Shown here: positions 5,772-15,330 of the stretch, one piece after another
Layout: each line of letters opens with the position of its first letter
How positions within the stretch are numbered: position 1 is the stretch's first letter
Source of the DNA: a virus
DNA length: 33,231 nucleotides
Reading direction: 5' to 3' (one strand)
Virus record (IMG/VR): IMGVR_UViG_3300037847_000679
Location: 1 to 33,231 of that record
The notes under the pieces: generated by a model
What the model saw: the letters and a program-made list of their open reading frames with translations, nothing else
Told to the model about the DNA's origin: nothing
The model's database searches: none
Position numbers and translations under genes: made by a program

Positions 5772-8700
5772 TTATGGTTTTTTATAGTATTGTATAATTC
5801 CGTCGTATCTTTCTATTGCTATATAATCTACACCTTCTTTTAAACCTTTTGGTATACCATTTTTCCAAGATTTTGCTCCTGTAAATGGAACTCTTTTAGT
5901 AAATCCATTTGATTTAGCATACTCTACTTGAGCTTTAAATCTTTTCTTTAATCTTTCTAGTTCTTTTTCTTCTTTCTTTATTGTACTTTCTCTACCCCAA
6001 TAAGGTAAACCAAAGTTCCAACCGTTCCAACCAAGCAATAAAGCTACTCTTTCAAATGTTCTTACATTTTCATCAGTTGCTTGTCTAATATTATTTATTT
6101 TTCTAAATAATCTATCAATAGGTATATTTGTTGCTCCAGATATAATTGAAGATATAGCTATATAAGCAGGATTATCTAAACTCCAACCTCGCTTTTTTAT
6201 GTCTGCCATGTTCCAGCTAAATGTTCTAAGTCCATTTCTTATGTTACGAACTTTTGTATCTATAACTGGTGATATATCAAATAAATTAAATAAAGCTTCT
6301 TCGTATTCCGGAGTTTTCTTACCTGCTTGATAATCTAATTCTCTTATTACGTTTTTAACTGTAGATATTAGTGCACCACCAAAACCAAGACCAAACAATA
6401 GAGAATCTACCATACCATTTATAGTATCAGCTGTTTTATTTCTATCTTTTTCTTCTTCATCTTCAAATGCTACAGCAAATAGAGCTTGTTGTAAAGAATT
6501 AAATACTAAGTTTTGTACAGCTACATAATATATAACACCAGATAAATTACTTAAATCACTTTCACGCTGTGTCATGCCTGGTCGTCTTCTTCTATTAATT
6601 AGATCAAGCAACATTTTCTTAGCCTTCCTGTTATATTGCATTGTAACGTTTTGGAAAGATAATATTAAACGACCAAATAAACTAGCTTGCTGAGATGATA
6701 TTTTACTAGGATTACTAGACTGCTGAGTTTCTTCTGCTATATCGTAAAAATCTTCAAACGCTTGTTGTTTAGCTTCAGCTTTAGTATATTTTTTACCAGT
6801 CTTTTCGTTTGTTCTATTTAATAAAGATTTTTGTCTATTCATATAGAAAGTAGCACCACCTGTAGCAATTGCTAAACTATCAAATATTCTTGTAAGTACA
6901 AAACCTTTATCAAGTAGATATGCTAACATACCTTTGAAACCACCTTTTTTTGCAGCCGCAGCAAGTTCAGCTTCATTAACATTTATCTTTAAACCATCAC
7001 GTCTATTTACCAGATAATCAGAGTTCATTAACTCCATAACTGTTGGAACATAATCTTTGCTTAAAAAAGCTTTAGCAGCTGCATATATATTATTATCACC
7101 CCAATTTATAAAGTTTACATTAGATAACATCTGCAACGTACCAGATCTCATATTAAGGAACATCGCTACAGCAACAGAGCCGTTTAACCAGTCCATCATT
7201 TCATTAACTTGACGTGATCCACTTCCTTGATATGTAGGTCTATTTGAACCTGTTTCCATACGTTTTAAAGAATCACGTAAAGCTTCTACATACTTAGAAC
7301 CAAAAGCAGCTTCAAGCTTGTTCATGTTTTTAGGAGAAAATATTACATCAACATTATCTTTCCACTCAGTTAATAATTCTTTTCTAAAACTTTTGTCTAA
7401 ACTACTTAGTATATCTGATTTAATATCACCTGCTATCCAGTAAGCTGTAGGTGCAGGATATTGTTGTTCTTTTTGTATTAACTGTATATTATCAGCAAAT
7501 TGTTTTAGTTCATAATCTGTGTTAACAGCTTCTACTAAAGCATCAATATCTGCTTGAGATATACCAGGTATTTCCATACCTTGTTTGTTCCATAAATAAA
7601 CTCTTACAGCCTGTGATTTATTATAAGGTCCAACACCTATATCATCATTTAATGGGTTTGAGAACATACCTTTTACACCTTTTTTATTTTTTAATGTAGG
7701 AAAAGCTTGTTTCAACGCATTAAAATCTTTTGCTACATTAATTTTAGCAGATATTAATTCTTGTTCTGCTCTGTTATAAGGCACTATTAAATTATCTCTA
7801 ATCCATTTTTGCTGTCTCGTACCAGTTTCACCTTTACCAACTATGTACTGTACTAATCCTAAAAAGTCATCGGCTGATGCAGTTATTGTAAGCTGCTTCA
7901 TTAATCTTCTAAAAAACCCTTTATCTTTTTTTCTACCTTCAAGCTTAGCTCTAACATCAGATATTTCTTCATCAGCTTTAATACCAGTTTTATCTTCTAG
8001 TATTTCGTTCATTTCTTTATCAAGTCTAGTAGCTTTATCTGCAATAGCTTGTTGAACTCTAGATTTGACATCTAGTTGACTTAGTATGTCTTTTACTTGT
8101 TGTACATTTAAAGCTGAATCATCTGCGAAATAAAAATCATTATATCCTTCAGCTGCTTTACTAAGAAACCAATCAGCTTTTGCTTGTGGTGATCCGTCTT
8201 CTAATGTTATAATATTTTCTAAAGGTATATTTAAACCTATATTGTCTAAAAATACTTTAATAGATTCTTGTGCTGCGCCAGGTCTAGCTGTAACAACATA
8301 TATATCTTTTGGTCCGTATTTACCTTGTCGCCTTAACGCTGTGCCAGCTAATGGACCTTTTTCTGTTGATAAATCTACATTATCAAAATTTCTGTAATCA
8401 AACTCTGCGCCTTGCTCTGATAAACCTTCATATTCTACAGCGAACTCACCTGCAGTTAATTCACCTTTTGTACCATCTGGCATTGTATATAATACTTTTT
8501 CTTTTGTTAAAGCTAAAGTATCGTCCATGTCAAAAGCACTTAATCCTTTACGTTGTTTAAATATTTTTAATCCTTTTATTTTAGCTATTAAAGAATTTAA
8601 TAATGTTTTCTTAACCTGCTTAGATGTTCTAGGAACTCTACAAGGTGATGTACATCTCTTTTCTAATATCTGTTCTGTATATTCTTGTATATTTAAATTT

Positions 8701-11700
8701 TGAGCTGCAGCGTCTTTTGCTATTTTAAGAGAAACTGCAAAATCTTTTAACACTGTAGCTTTGTTTTCGCCTTGTTGTAATCTAGTTATAGCTTGGTTTT
8801 GAACTTCAATTACATTAGGAACTTTTCTGAATCTTTTATCTACTTGAACACCATAATATTCTGCTATAGTTACACCGTGCTTAGTTAATATGTATTGATT
8901 AGGATTTATAACATTTGAATCTGTATATCTTACTAAAGAACCTAAACCTTGATAAACTTTTGATATATTACCATCTCTTAATCCAGTAAACACAAGATTA
9001 AAAGCTTCATTCATCTTAGATTTTAAACCTTGATTTGCTAAAGCAGCATGCTCAGTAGCTAACATAGCACCTTGTATATAAGATCCTTTAACTATAGGTT
9101 TAATAATACTCATTTGATCAGTAGCGGCTCCGTATAATAATAATCTAGCTAAATTTTGAGCTGGTAAACTATGTTCTTCATCTATTCTAGAAGTAAAATC
9201 AGGTTTACCTGTATTTATATCAATAGGGTAAAATGCATAAGGCGCAGCTATTCTAACCATGTGATTCATGTTGTTACCGCTATCATCAATTATACTATCG
9301 AATACGGGTAAGTATTTCATGTTATCACCTTCACGTAAAAAACTACCTAAATCATCAAATAAATCTAGAACATCATCTAAGTTTTGTTCACTATAAACTA
9401 TATCTACAGCGTTTGTATCTAATGTACCTTTTTTATTTTTATATCTAGTTCTGTTTTGTTCTAAAGTAGAACCTTCAGCTCCAGGAATAGCGTTGTCAAA
9501 CTCTGAAACAGTATTAAAATTTAATCTCTTACTTCCAGTCATAGAAGATTTAAGTAGCTCAGTATATTTTTTTCTTTTAGCAGGATCTTCTATAGTATCT
9601 AAAAATTCATTTATACCTTCTTCTCTTAATTCTCTAAATGTTAATTTTGTAGAAGCATCTTCTTTTGAAGCTATTTCAGACAACTGATCTAAATCATAAA
9701 TTATTCTTGATTTTTGTTTGCCTTTTGTTTTACCTCTTTGTCCTATATATTTTTCTTTTTTAACAGGTATTTTTTTAAAACCTAATATACTAGATAATGA
9801 TGTTCCTTCTCCATCTCTGGTAAATTCAAAATAAGTATCAGAGTCTTCTAATTTAACTTTATTTTTAGCTTTATCTATTTTCTTTTGTAATCTTTCTTTA
9901 GCTAATTGTTCTCTTGATTTCTTTTTATCTCTTTCTTTTATAGCTCTTCTACCATCAATAGGACCAGGAGGAGGAGAACCACCTGCAGCTGCTTCTTGAC
10001 CTGTAATAACATCAATTCCAGCATCTTCAACCGCTTGTGGGAAATTTTTAAATTTTTCTTGTATAGCAAGTTCTATGTTTTGTCTATCTTCACCTGTTGC
10101 ATTTTCAAGCAAAGCTCTTAATTCATCAGCACTGTTTTGAGTTTCTAAATTTTGTATCTCTGCTTTTCTTTGTTTAAGCTGTTGTTCATTTCTAGCGGCA
10201 AGTATTCTATTACCTATTTCACGGTTTTGCTCTATTAAATTATCTATAACAGCAATACCTTCAAGTTGTTGAGGTTGAGGTTGAGCGTCAACCACATCTA
10301 ATGAAGTATCTTCTTTTGTTCTAGGATCTAATTTATTTTCAAGAGTTTCCATAAACTCAGCAGCTGTGATTTCACTATCAGATAATGCGGTTTCTAATTT
10401 AGCCATAAAATCTGTATCTTGTGACAACTCATTTAAAGACTCTAAAGCAAAATCATTTGCTAAGATTTGATATAATGATTGTTGTCTTTTTTCACCAGCT
10501 AAAAAATAATCTTTAAATTCTTGTAAACCTTGTTGTGTAATTTGAGGTATGCTATATACAGGCTTGTCAAATCTACTTATCTTACCTGATTTACCAACTT
10601 GTTTTGTTTTTGTAGTACCTATTTTTTTAATACCAAATAGTTTACCAAATCTTCTTTTTATTGTAGCAGCAGGTACAGATTTAATAAAATCTGAATCGAA
10701 AGAATTTACAAAATCTTTATATGCTTGACTAGCAAAAGTACCTATATCTTTTCTTAATTGTTTAAAATAATCTTTTTTAGCATTTTCTTTTATTATACTA
10801 GCTGTAGTCGCAGGATTGTCGCCTTTATTTGCAGCTAATAATATATCTTTTTGTAACTCGTCTTTAATAATAGCTTTAGTTTCAGATACATCTTGATCTT
10901 GTACTTGATCTGTTTGAGATGAATATACTTTTTCTCTTGCTTCACTAACTTGACCTTCATCAAAATCTACTTGTTCTTCTGTATCTGCAACTTCTCTAGC
11001 TTCTTCTCTATCTAAACTTTGACCTCTTCTACCTATACTAGCTTCTTCATATATTTCTTGAGCTTTAGGTTTTAAAGAATTAGTTACATAAGTACTCCAT
11101 GTTACACCTTTTGAAGGATCAAAATTGTTTATAATAGGACCAAGTCTAGAATTAATAGCTTCTAAAACTCTATTTCTTGGTATTGTACCCGCTTCTTTAC
11201 TAAATCTAATTGCTTCTAAATATAAGTTTTGATTATTATTTATCAATGCTTCTTGAGCTTGATTTCTAGCTGCTTGACTAATACTATCATCTTTTATAGT
11301 TTCAAGTAATGTTTCATTTATACCATCATTTGAATCATCTACTTGTATTTCTGTATCTGTATCTGTATCTGCGCCTGTATCTGTATCAGCTTCATATACA
11401 GTTGTATAAGAACCATCTGCATTTCGCTTTTCTATTTTAGCAACATCATCTTTAGTGTAACTTCCTTTTAACCAACCGTCTCCTAACTCTTTATTTTTAA
11501 TTTGTACTCTACTGTCAGTTTTAGCTATATCAAAACCTTTATCTTTTTTATATGTAATTCTATAATCAGAATCTACACCTGTACTAACTTCATCAGAAGT
11601 GGTTACATCTATTCTATCTTTTTGTCTTCTACCTTCAATTGTTTTACCTTCAAGAATTGCATCTACCTCAGATTGACCTACATATCTATAAACATTTTCA

Positions 11701-14700
11701 TCTGTCCAATCTATACCGTATTTTTCTAATCTTTCTTGAGCTTCAATATCACCAGCTCTAGCTTTATCTATATCTGTATCTAACTTATTTTGCTTTTTAG
11801 TTTCTTTACCAAGACCTATAGTATCAAATAAACCGTCTAAATCTATTATACTATTTTTTATTGTACCTTCTCTAGGAGTTTGATAAGTTTCAATTATTTC
11901 TTTTATTTCTCTATTTACATCGTTTAAATCTTGAGTATTACCATTTGCTTCATTTATAACTCTATCATCTATTCTTTTTATTTCATTTTCAAGATTTTTC
12001 TTTCTTTGAATTAAATTTTGTAATCTTATTCTAGCTTTTCTTTCAGTTACAGTAGCAGGAACTTTCATAGCCGCTTCTCTAATCGCAGAAATATTATTTA
12101 TAATAGATCTTTTAGTCGGCATTGATAAAAGATTATCAGCATCAATCTGTTCTTTCATCATTTTAAAAGCGTCATCTGCTATCATAAAACTTTTACTACC
12201 AGGAGTAGACATATTATAATTTTCTACTATTTTTTGAGCCTGATCTGTGTACATGTTATTTTGAGCCGCAGCTACATTAACATTTTGAAATGAACTTATA
12301 GCACCACCAACTCCACCTGTTAACATACCTATTCTCCAACCCATTTCAGCTTCTTTAGCTATTGCTTCTAAATCTATATTTTCAGTAAGTACAGCTCCTA
12401 TTCCTTTGCCAGCCATATCCATACCTTCACCTAACTGCATAGTATTTATAGCTACTTGACCCATATAACCTTGAAAACCTTCAGTTGCAGCTTCTATAGC
12501 AGAATCTATAGGTAATGCAGCGAGTGTAATACCGCTTCTTGTTAACCATCTAGAAAATACATTTTGCATTAATCCTCTTGCTGCAGCGTTTTTTAAAAGA
12601 GTAGCAGACATATTACCTGTTAGTCTAGCACCTGCATATCCCGCAACAAATTCACTTAATGTAGTACCAGCAGCTGACATCACAGGAGCTAGTTGAGCAC
12701 CATATCTATCTTGCTGCATAGCCTGTATGTATTCTTCAGTGGTAAAACCATCTTCACCGAACTCTTTCTGCATTTGTCTTCTTGTGCCTTCTATAAAAGT
12801 ATCACCATAAACTTGACCACCCATATATAGAGAACCAGCAGCCTGTAAAGCAATACCAGCAGGTATCAAAGCTGAGCTTCCACCAGCAGTAAAAGGAGCA
12901 GCGGCAGTACCAACTGTTTGAAGTATACCACCTACAACCATTGGTAACATATGTGGAGCTTGTGATATTAATTGAGCCACAGTGCTATCTTCTAGTTTAT
13001 CACGATCTATAAGAGTACTCCACTCTTCAGCATCAGCTAATTCCTCAAGATCCTCTGTTATATCTGCTATAGTGTTGTCATATCTTGATTTTCTTTGATC
13101 AAAAAACGCGCCTAACGAGTCATCATCGTCCCATAAGCTCCACCATTTTTGATAATCATCAACTTGTTGATTTATTTTTCTAGCTTCACCAACAGTCATA
13201 TCTCTAGTTAACGCTCCGTCTATTCTTTGTTGTAAAGTTCTTCTTTCACCATCATATGCGTCATAAGGTCTATCATCTAGAATATATTTACCTTTTTCTT
13301 CGTCCCAAATTACATAATCATCATTATTAAAAACACCTTTATATTGAAGATCTTTTAATAATTCTAGGTTTTCACCATCTTTTAATCCTTGTTTTACAGA
13401 ATCATATCTTTCAAATCTATCTTCTAATTCAAATCCTTCTTGTAAAGCAATTTCTAATTTATTCATTGTTGCTTTCATTTGAATACCAGTGTCTACTGCT
13501 GCTTCTCTGTATGTTTGAAAATCCATGTTTCCAAAACTAAACATATCTACAGCTCCTGTAAATAAATTGTCTAAAATATCTCCTTTACCAGATCTAACTT
13601 CATCAATTTCTCTTAACACGTTGCTATCTAGCCAACTATCATAATTATATCTTTTATATTTTTGAGCAAATTCACCAAATAAATCATTAGTAATTACACC
13701 ATATTCTTTGTATAATCTTCCTAGTGATTCATTTTCTGTAAGTTTTTCTTTATAAGTATTATTATACCAATCAACAAAATCTTTTTCCATTAACAATTGA
13801 TCTTCTTCAGATATATTTCCATCTTCATCTTGATACCTGTCTCTTAAATCAAGTGTATATTGTTGAGCTTCTTCCATAACTTGTTTTTGAACCTGTTCAG
13901 AAATAAACTGCATTCTAGGATCATCTTTCATTGCTTTGTTTAAAGTATCACTATATGCTGTTACCATTTCTGCTTCTCCAGCGGCTTTAGCTTCGTCATA
14001 AGTATATTTTTCACCCGTATCAGGGTTTATCATTTTCATGAAGTCGTCTTCATTTTTTATATCAGCAATCTCTGGTAGCTTAGTTTTTATATAAGCTTCT
14101 GCTTCTGGATCTGTTATAGACAACTCAGATAGTTCTTCAGCTGATAGCTCAAGATCACCTCTAATATAAGCATCATATCTTTCTTTTTGCTTATTTATAT
14201 AGTCAGTTTTAATTTTTTCAGCCGCAGCTCTACCTTCTTGACTTACCCAATAATCATAGCTAGGTTCACTTCTTTGACTAGGATGTGGTGATACAAAAGG
14301 ATCTGTACCACCTTCTCTTGTGTTAATATAATCTATACCATCATAAGGATTTTCATCATTAGTATATGAAAGGATGCCAGGCCTTAAATCATTTCTATCA
14401 ATACCTGTTCTTTCTAAAAACTCTTCATCTGACAAATCTTTATGTTTTAAAGAAATATCATTGATAAATTTATCGGTCATGTAGTTTTTCCTAAGATTAT
14501 AATTCTTATCAAATCTACTATTGTGATCTACATATAATGATAAATCATTAACATCATATTTAAATTCAAGACCTTTAGGGAAAGAAGCTTGTATATTATC
14601 TAACTTGTTTTGTAAAGCTTCAAAATCAGTATTACCATTTTCATCTACAGGAACTTCACCACCACCTAATAATAATTCATCAATTGTTTGCTGTAGTGCT

Positions 14701-15326
14701 TTTACTCGTTTTTCGTAATTAGTTCCTTCTGTAGTAGTAGCGAGTTCATTATAATTCTTAGCTACATCAATATCCATGTTTTCAACTACTACGTATTTTT
14801 TAATATCACGCGGATCTGCTGCTTCCACCTCTCCAGTTCCTAACAGATCGTCTATTAATTGCTGTTCTTCATCAGGATTTTCAATTTCTTTTGGATCTTT
14901 TAATTCGTCACCAAATAATGATTTATTCCATGTATTAAAATCTGACGTTACTAAATTTTTTGCTTTTAAAAAACTATGTAGTTTTAATCTATATTTAGGA
15001 TTATTTTTAGCGTGTGTAACCCAGTTTTCATATTCACCAGCACCTTTTTTAGTAATAAGTTTTCTATCTAATAATTTATTATATAAAAACTTAGCATGCT
15101 TTTCATTACCTGTTGATAAAAAACTACTTACATCAGAAGGTATTTCTTTTTTCTTTTCTGTTTCAGGCTGTTTATAATCTTTATGTGATTTTAAATAACC
15201 TAACATTCTGTCTCTACCATAATCAACAGACTGTTGACTTGTATCTTTTATGGTGAATTTTGGTCCTCCTTTTTCCCAATAAAGACTTTTTAATTGGTCA
15301 TAGGTTAAATTATCTAAATCTTGCAT
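5772..15326 (-). CDS. Giant polyvalent virion protein (3184 aa) with HAD phosphatase and sigma-like segments
   Basis: An uninterrupted 3184-codon frame, placed after the nozzle and internal-protein genes, in the position of the T7 gp15/gp16 internal proteins that are ejected with DNA. Visible modules: acidic, helix-rich N-terminus (1-780); Gly/Ala-rich hydrophobic segments near 790-840 and 972-1012; a YRYVGQSEVDAIL...TTS segment (about 1205-1300) faintly like ADP-ribosyltransferases; an acidic DT repeat near 1312-1330; a sigma-70 region 2-like segment (about 1345-1440) with NNFDPSKGVTWSTYV; a basic stretch near 1790-1830; a HAD-type phosphatase (about 2258-2420) with FDMDDTLA, VTARP and YFADDSA; and a C-terminal region with hydrophobic helices near 2927-2952 and 2968-2992. 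The mix of enzyme and helical linker modules is that of the 'large polyvalent proteins' of phages. The HAD catalytic motifs are complete; the other modules are less sure. Role: probably packaged and injected early effector plus DNA-ejection channel. Confidence 0.85.
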   Translation of the reverse strand: MQDLDNLTYDQLKSLYWEKGGPKFTIKDTSQQSVDYGRDRMLGYLKSHKDYKQPETEKKKEIPSDVSSFLSTGNEKHAKFLYNKLLDRKLITKKGAGEYENWVTHAKNNPKYRLKLHSFLKAKNLVTSDFNTWNKSLFGDELKDPKEIENPDEEQQLIDDLLGTGEVEAADPRDIKKYVVVENMDIDVAKNYNELATTTEGTNYEKRVKALQQTIDELLLGGGEVPVDENGNTDFEALQNKLDNIQASFPKGLEFKYDVNDLSLYVDHNSRFDKNYNLRKNYMTDKFINDISLKHKDLSDEEFLERTGIDRNDLRPGILSYTNDENPYDGIDYINTREGGTDPFVSPHPSQRSEPSYDYWVSQEGRAAAEKIKTDYINKQKERYDAYIRGDLELSAEELSELSITDPEAEAYIKTKLPEIADIKNEDDFMKMINPDTGEKYTYDEAKAAGEAEMVTAYSDTLNKAMKDDPRMQFISEQVQKQVMEEAQQYTLDLRDRYQDEDGNISEEDQLLMEKDFVDWYNNTYKEKLTENESLGRLYKEYGVITNDLFGEFAQKYKRYNYDSWLDSNVLREIDEVRSGKGDILDNLFTGAVDMFSFGNMDFQTYREAAVDTGIQMKATMNKLEIALQEGFELEDRFERYDSVKQGLKDGENLELLKDLQYKGVFNNDDYVIWDEEKGKYILDDRPYDAYDGERRTLQQRIDGALTRDMTVGEARKINQQVDDYQKWWSLWDDDDSLGAFFDQRKSRYDNTIADITEDLEELADAEEWSTLIDRDKLEDSTVAQLISQAPHMLPMVVGGILQTVGTAAAPFTAGGSSALIPAGIALQAAGSLYMGGQVYGDTFIEGTRRQMQKEFGEDGFTTEEYIQAMQQDRYGAQLAPVMSAAGTTLSEFVAGYAGARLTGNMSATLLKNAAARGLMQNVFSRWLTRSGITLAALPIDSAIEAATEGFQGYMGQVAINTMQLGEGMDMAGKGIGAVLTENIDLEAIAKEAEMGWRIGMLTGGVGGAISSFQNVNVAAAQNNMYTDQAQKIVENYNMSTPGSKSFMIADDAFKMMKEQIDADNLLSMPTKRSIINNISAIREAAMKVPATVTERKARIRLQNLIQRKKNLENEIKRIDDRVINEANGNTQDLNDVNREIKEIIETYQTPREGTIKNSIIDLDGLFDTIGLGKETKKQNKLDTDIDKARAGDIEAQERLEKYGIDWTDENVYRYVGQSEVDAILEGKTIEGRRQKDRIDVTTSDEVSTGVDSDYRITYKKDKGFDIAKTDSRVQIKNKELGDGWLKGSYTKDDVAKIEKRNADGSYTTVYEADTDTGADTDTDTEIQVDDSNDGINETLLETIKDDSISQAARNQAQEALINNNQNLYLEAIRFSKEAGTIPRNRVLEAINSRLGPIINNFDPSKGVTWSTYVTNSLKPKAQEIYEEASIGRRGQSLDREEAREVADTEEQVDFDEGQVSEAREKVYSSQTDQVQDQDVSETKAIIKDELQKDILLAANKGDNPATTASIIKENAKKDYFKQLRKDIGTFASQAYKDFVNSFDSDFIKSVPAATIKRRFGKLFGIKKIGTTKTKQVGKSGKISRFDKPVYSIPQITQQGLQEFKDYFLAGEKRQQSLYQILANDFALESLNELSQDTDFMAKLETALSDSEITAAEFMETLENKLDPRTKEDTSLDVVDAQPQPQQLEGIAVIDNLIEQNREIGNRILAARNEQQLKQRKAEIQNLETQNSADELRALLENATGEDRQNIELAIQEKFKNFPQAVEDAGIDVITGQEAAAGGSPPPGPIDGRRAIKERDKKKSREQLAKERLQKKIDKAKNKVKLEDSDTYFEFTRDGEGTSLSSILGFKKIPVKKEKYIGQRGKTKGKQKSRIIYDLDQLSEIASKEDASTKLTFRELREEGINEFLDTIEDPAKRKKYTELLKSSMTGSKRLNFNTVSEFDNAIPGAEGSTLEQNRTRYKNKKGTLDTNAVDIVYSEQNLDDVLDLFDDLGSFLREGDNMKYLPVFDSIIDDSGNNMNHMVRIAAPYAFYPIDINTGKPDFTSRIDEEHSLPAQNLARLLLYGAATDQMSIIKPIVKGSYIQGAMLATEHAALANQGLKSKMNEAFNLVFTGLRDGNISKVYQGLGSLVRYTDSNVINPNQYILTKHGVTIAEYYGVQVDKRFRKVPNVIEVQNQAITRLQQGENKATVLKDFAVSLKIAKDAAAQNLNIQEYTEQILEKRCTSPCRVPRTSKQVKKTLLNSLIAKIKGLKIFKQRKGLSAFDMDDTLALTKEKVLYTMPDGTKGELTAGEFAVEYEGLSEQGAEFDYRNFDNVDLSTEKGPLAGTALRRQGKYGPKDIYVVTARPGAAQESIKVFLDNIGLNIPLENIITLEDGSPQAKADWFLSKAAEGYNDFYFADDSALNVQQVKDILSQLDVKSRVQQAIADKATRLDKEMNEILEDKTGIKADEEISDVRAKLEGRKKDKGFFRRLMKQLTITASADDFLGLVQYIVGKGETGTRQQKWIRDNLIVPYNRAEQELISAKINVAKDFNALKQAFPTLKNKKGVKGMFSNPLNDDIGVGPYNKSQAVRVYLWNKQGMEIPGISQADIDALVEAVNTDYELKQFADNIQLIQKEQQYPAPTAYWIAGDIKSDILSSLDKSFRKELLTEWKDNVDVIFSPKNMNKLEAAFGSKYVEALRDSLKRMETGSNRPTYQGSGSRQVNEMMDWLNGSVAVAMFLNMRSGTLQMLSNVNFINWGDNNIYAAAKAFLSKDYVPTVMELMNSDYLVNRRDGLKINVNEAELAAAAKKGGFKGMLAYLLDKGFVLTRIFDSLAIATGGATFYMNRQKSLLNRTNEKTGKKYTKAEAKQQAFEDFYDIAEETQQSSNPSKISSQQASLFGRLILSFQNVTMQYNRKAKKMLLDLINRRRRPGMTQRESDLSNLSGVIYYVAVQNLVFNSLQQALFAVAFEDEEEKDRNKTADTINGMVDSLLFGLGFGGALISTVKNVIRELDYQAGKKTPEYEEALFNLFDISPVIDTKVRNIRNGLRTFSWNMADIKKRGWSLDNPAYIAISSIISGATNIPIDRLFRKINNIRQATDENVRTFERVALLLGWNGWNFGLPYWGRESTIKKEEKELERLKKRFKAQVEYAKSNGFTKRVPFTGAKSWKNGIPKGLKEGVDYIAIERYDGIIQYYKKP

Positions 15327-15330
15327 ATTA

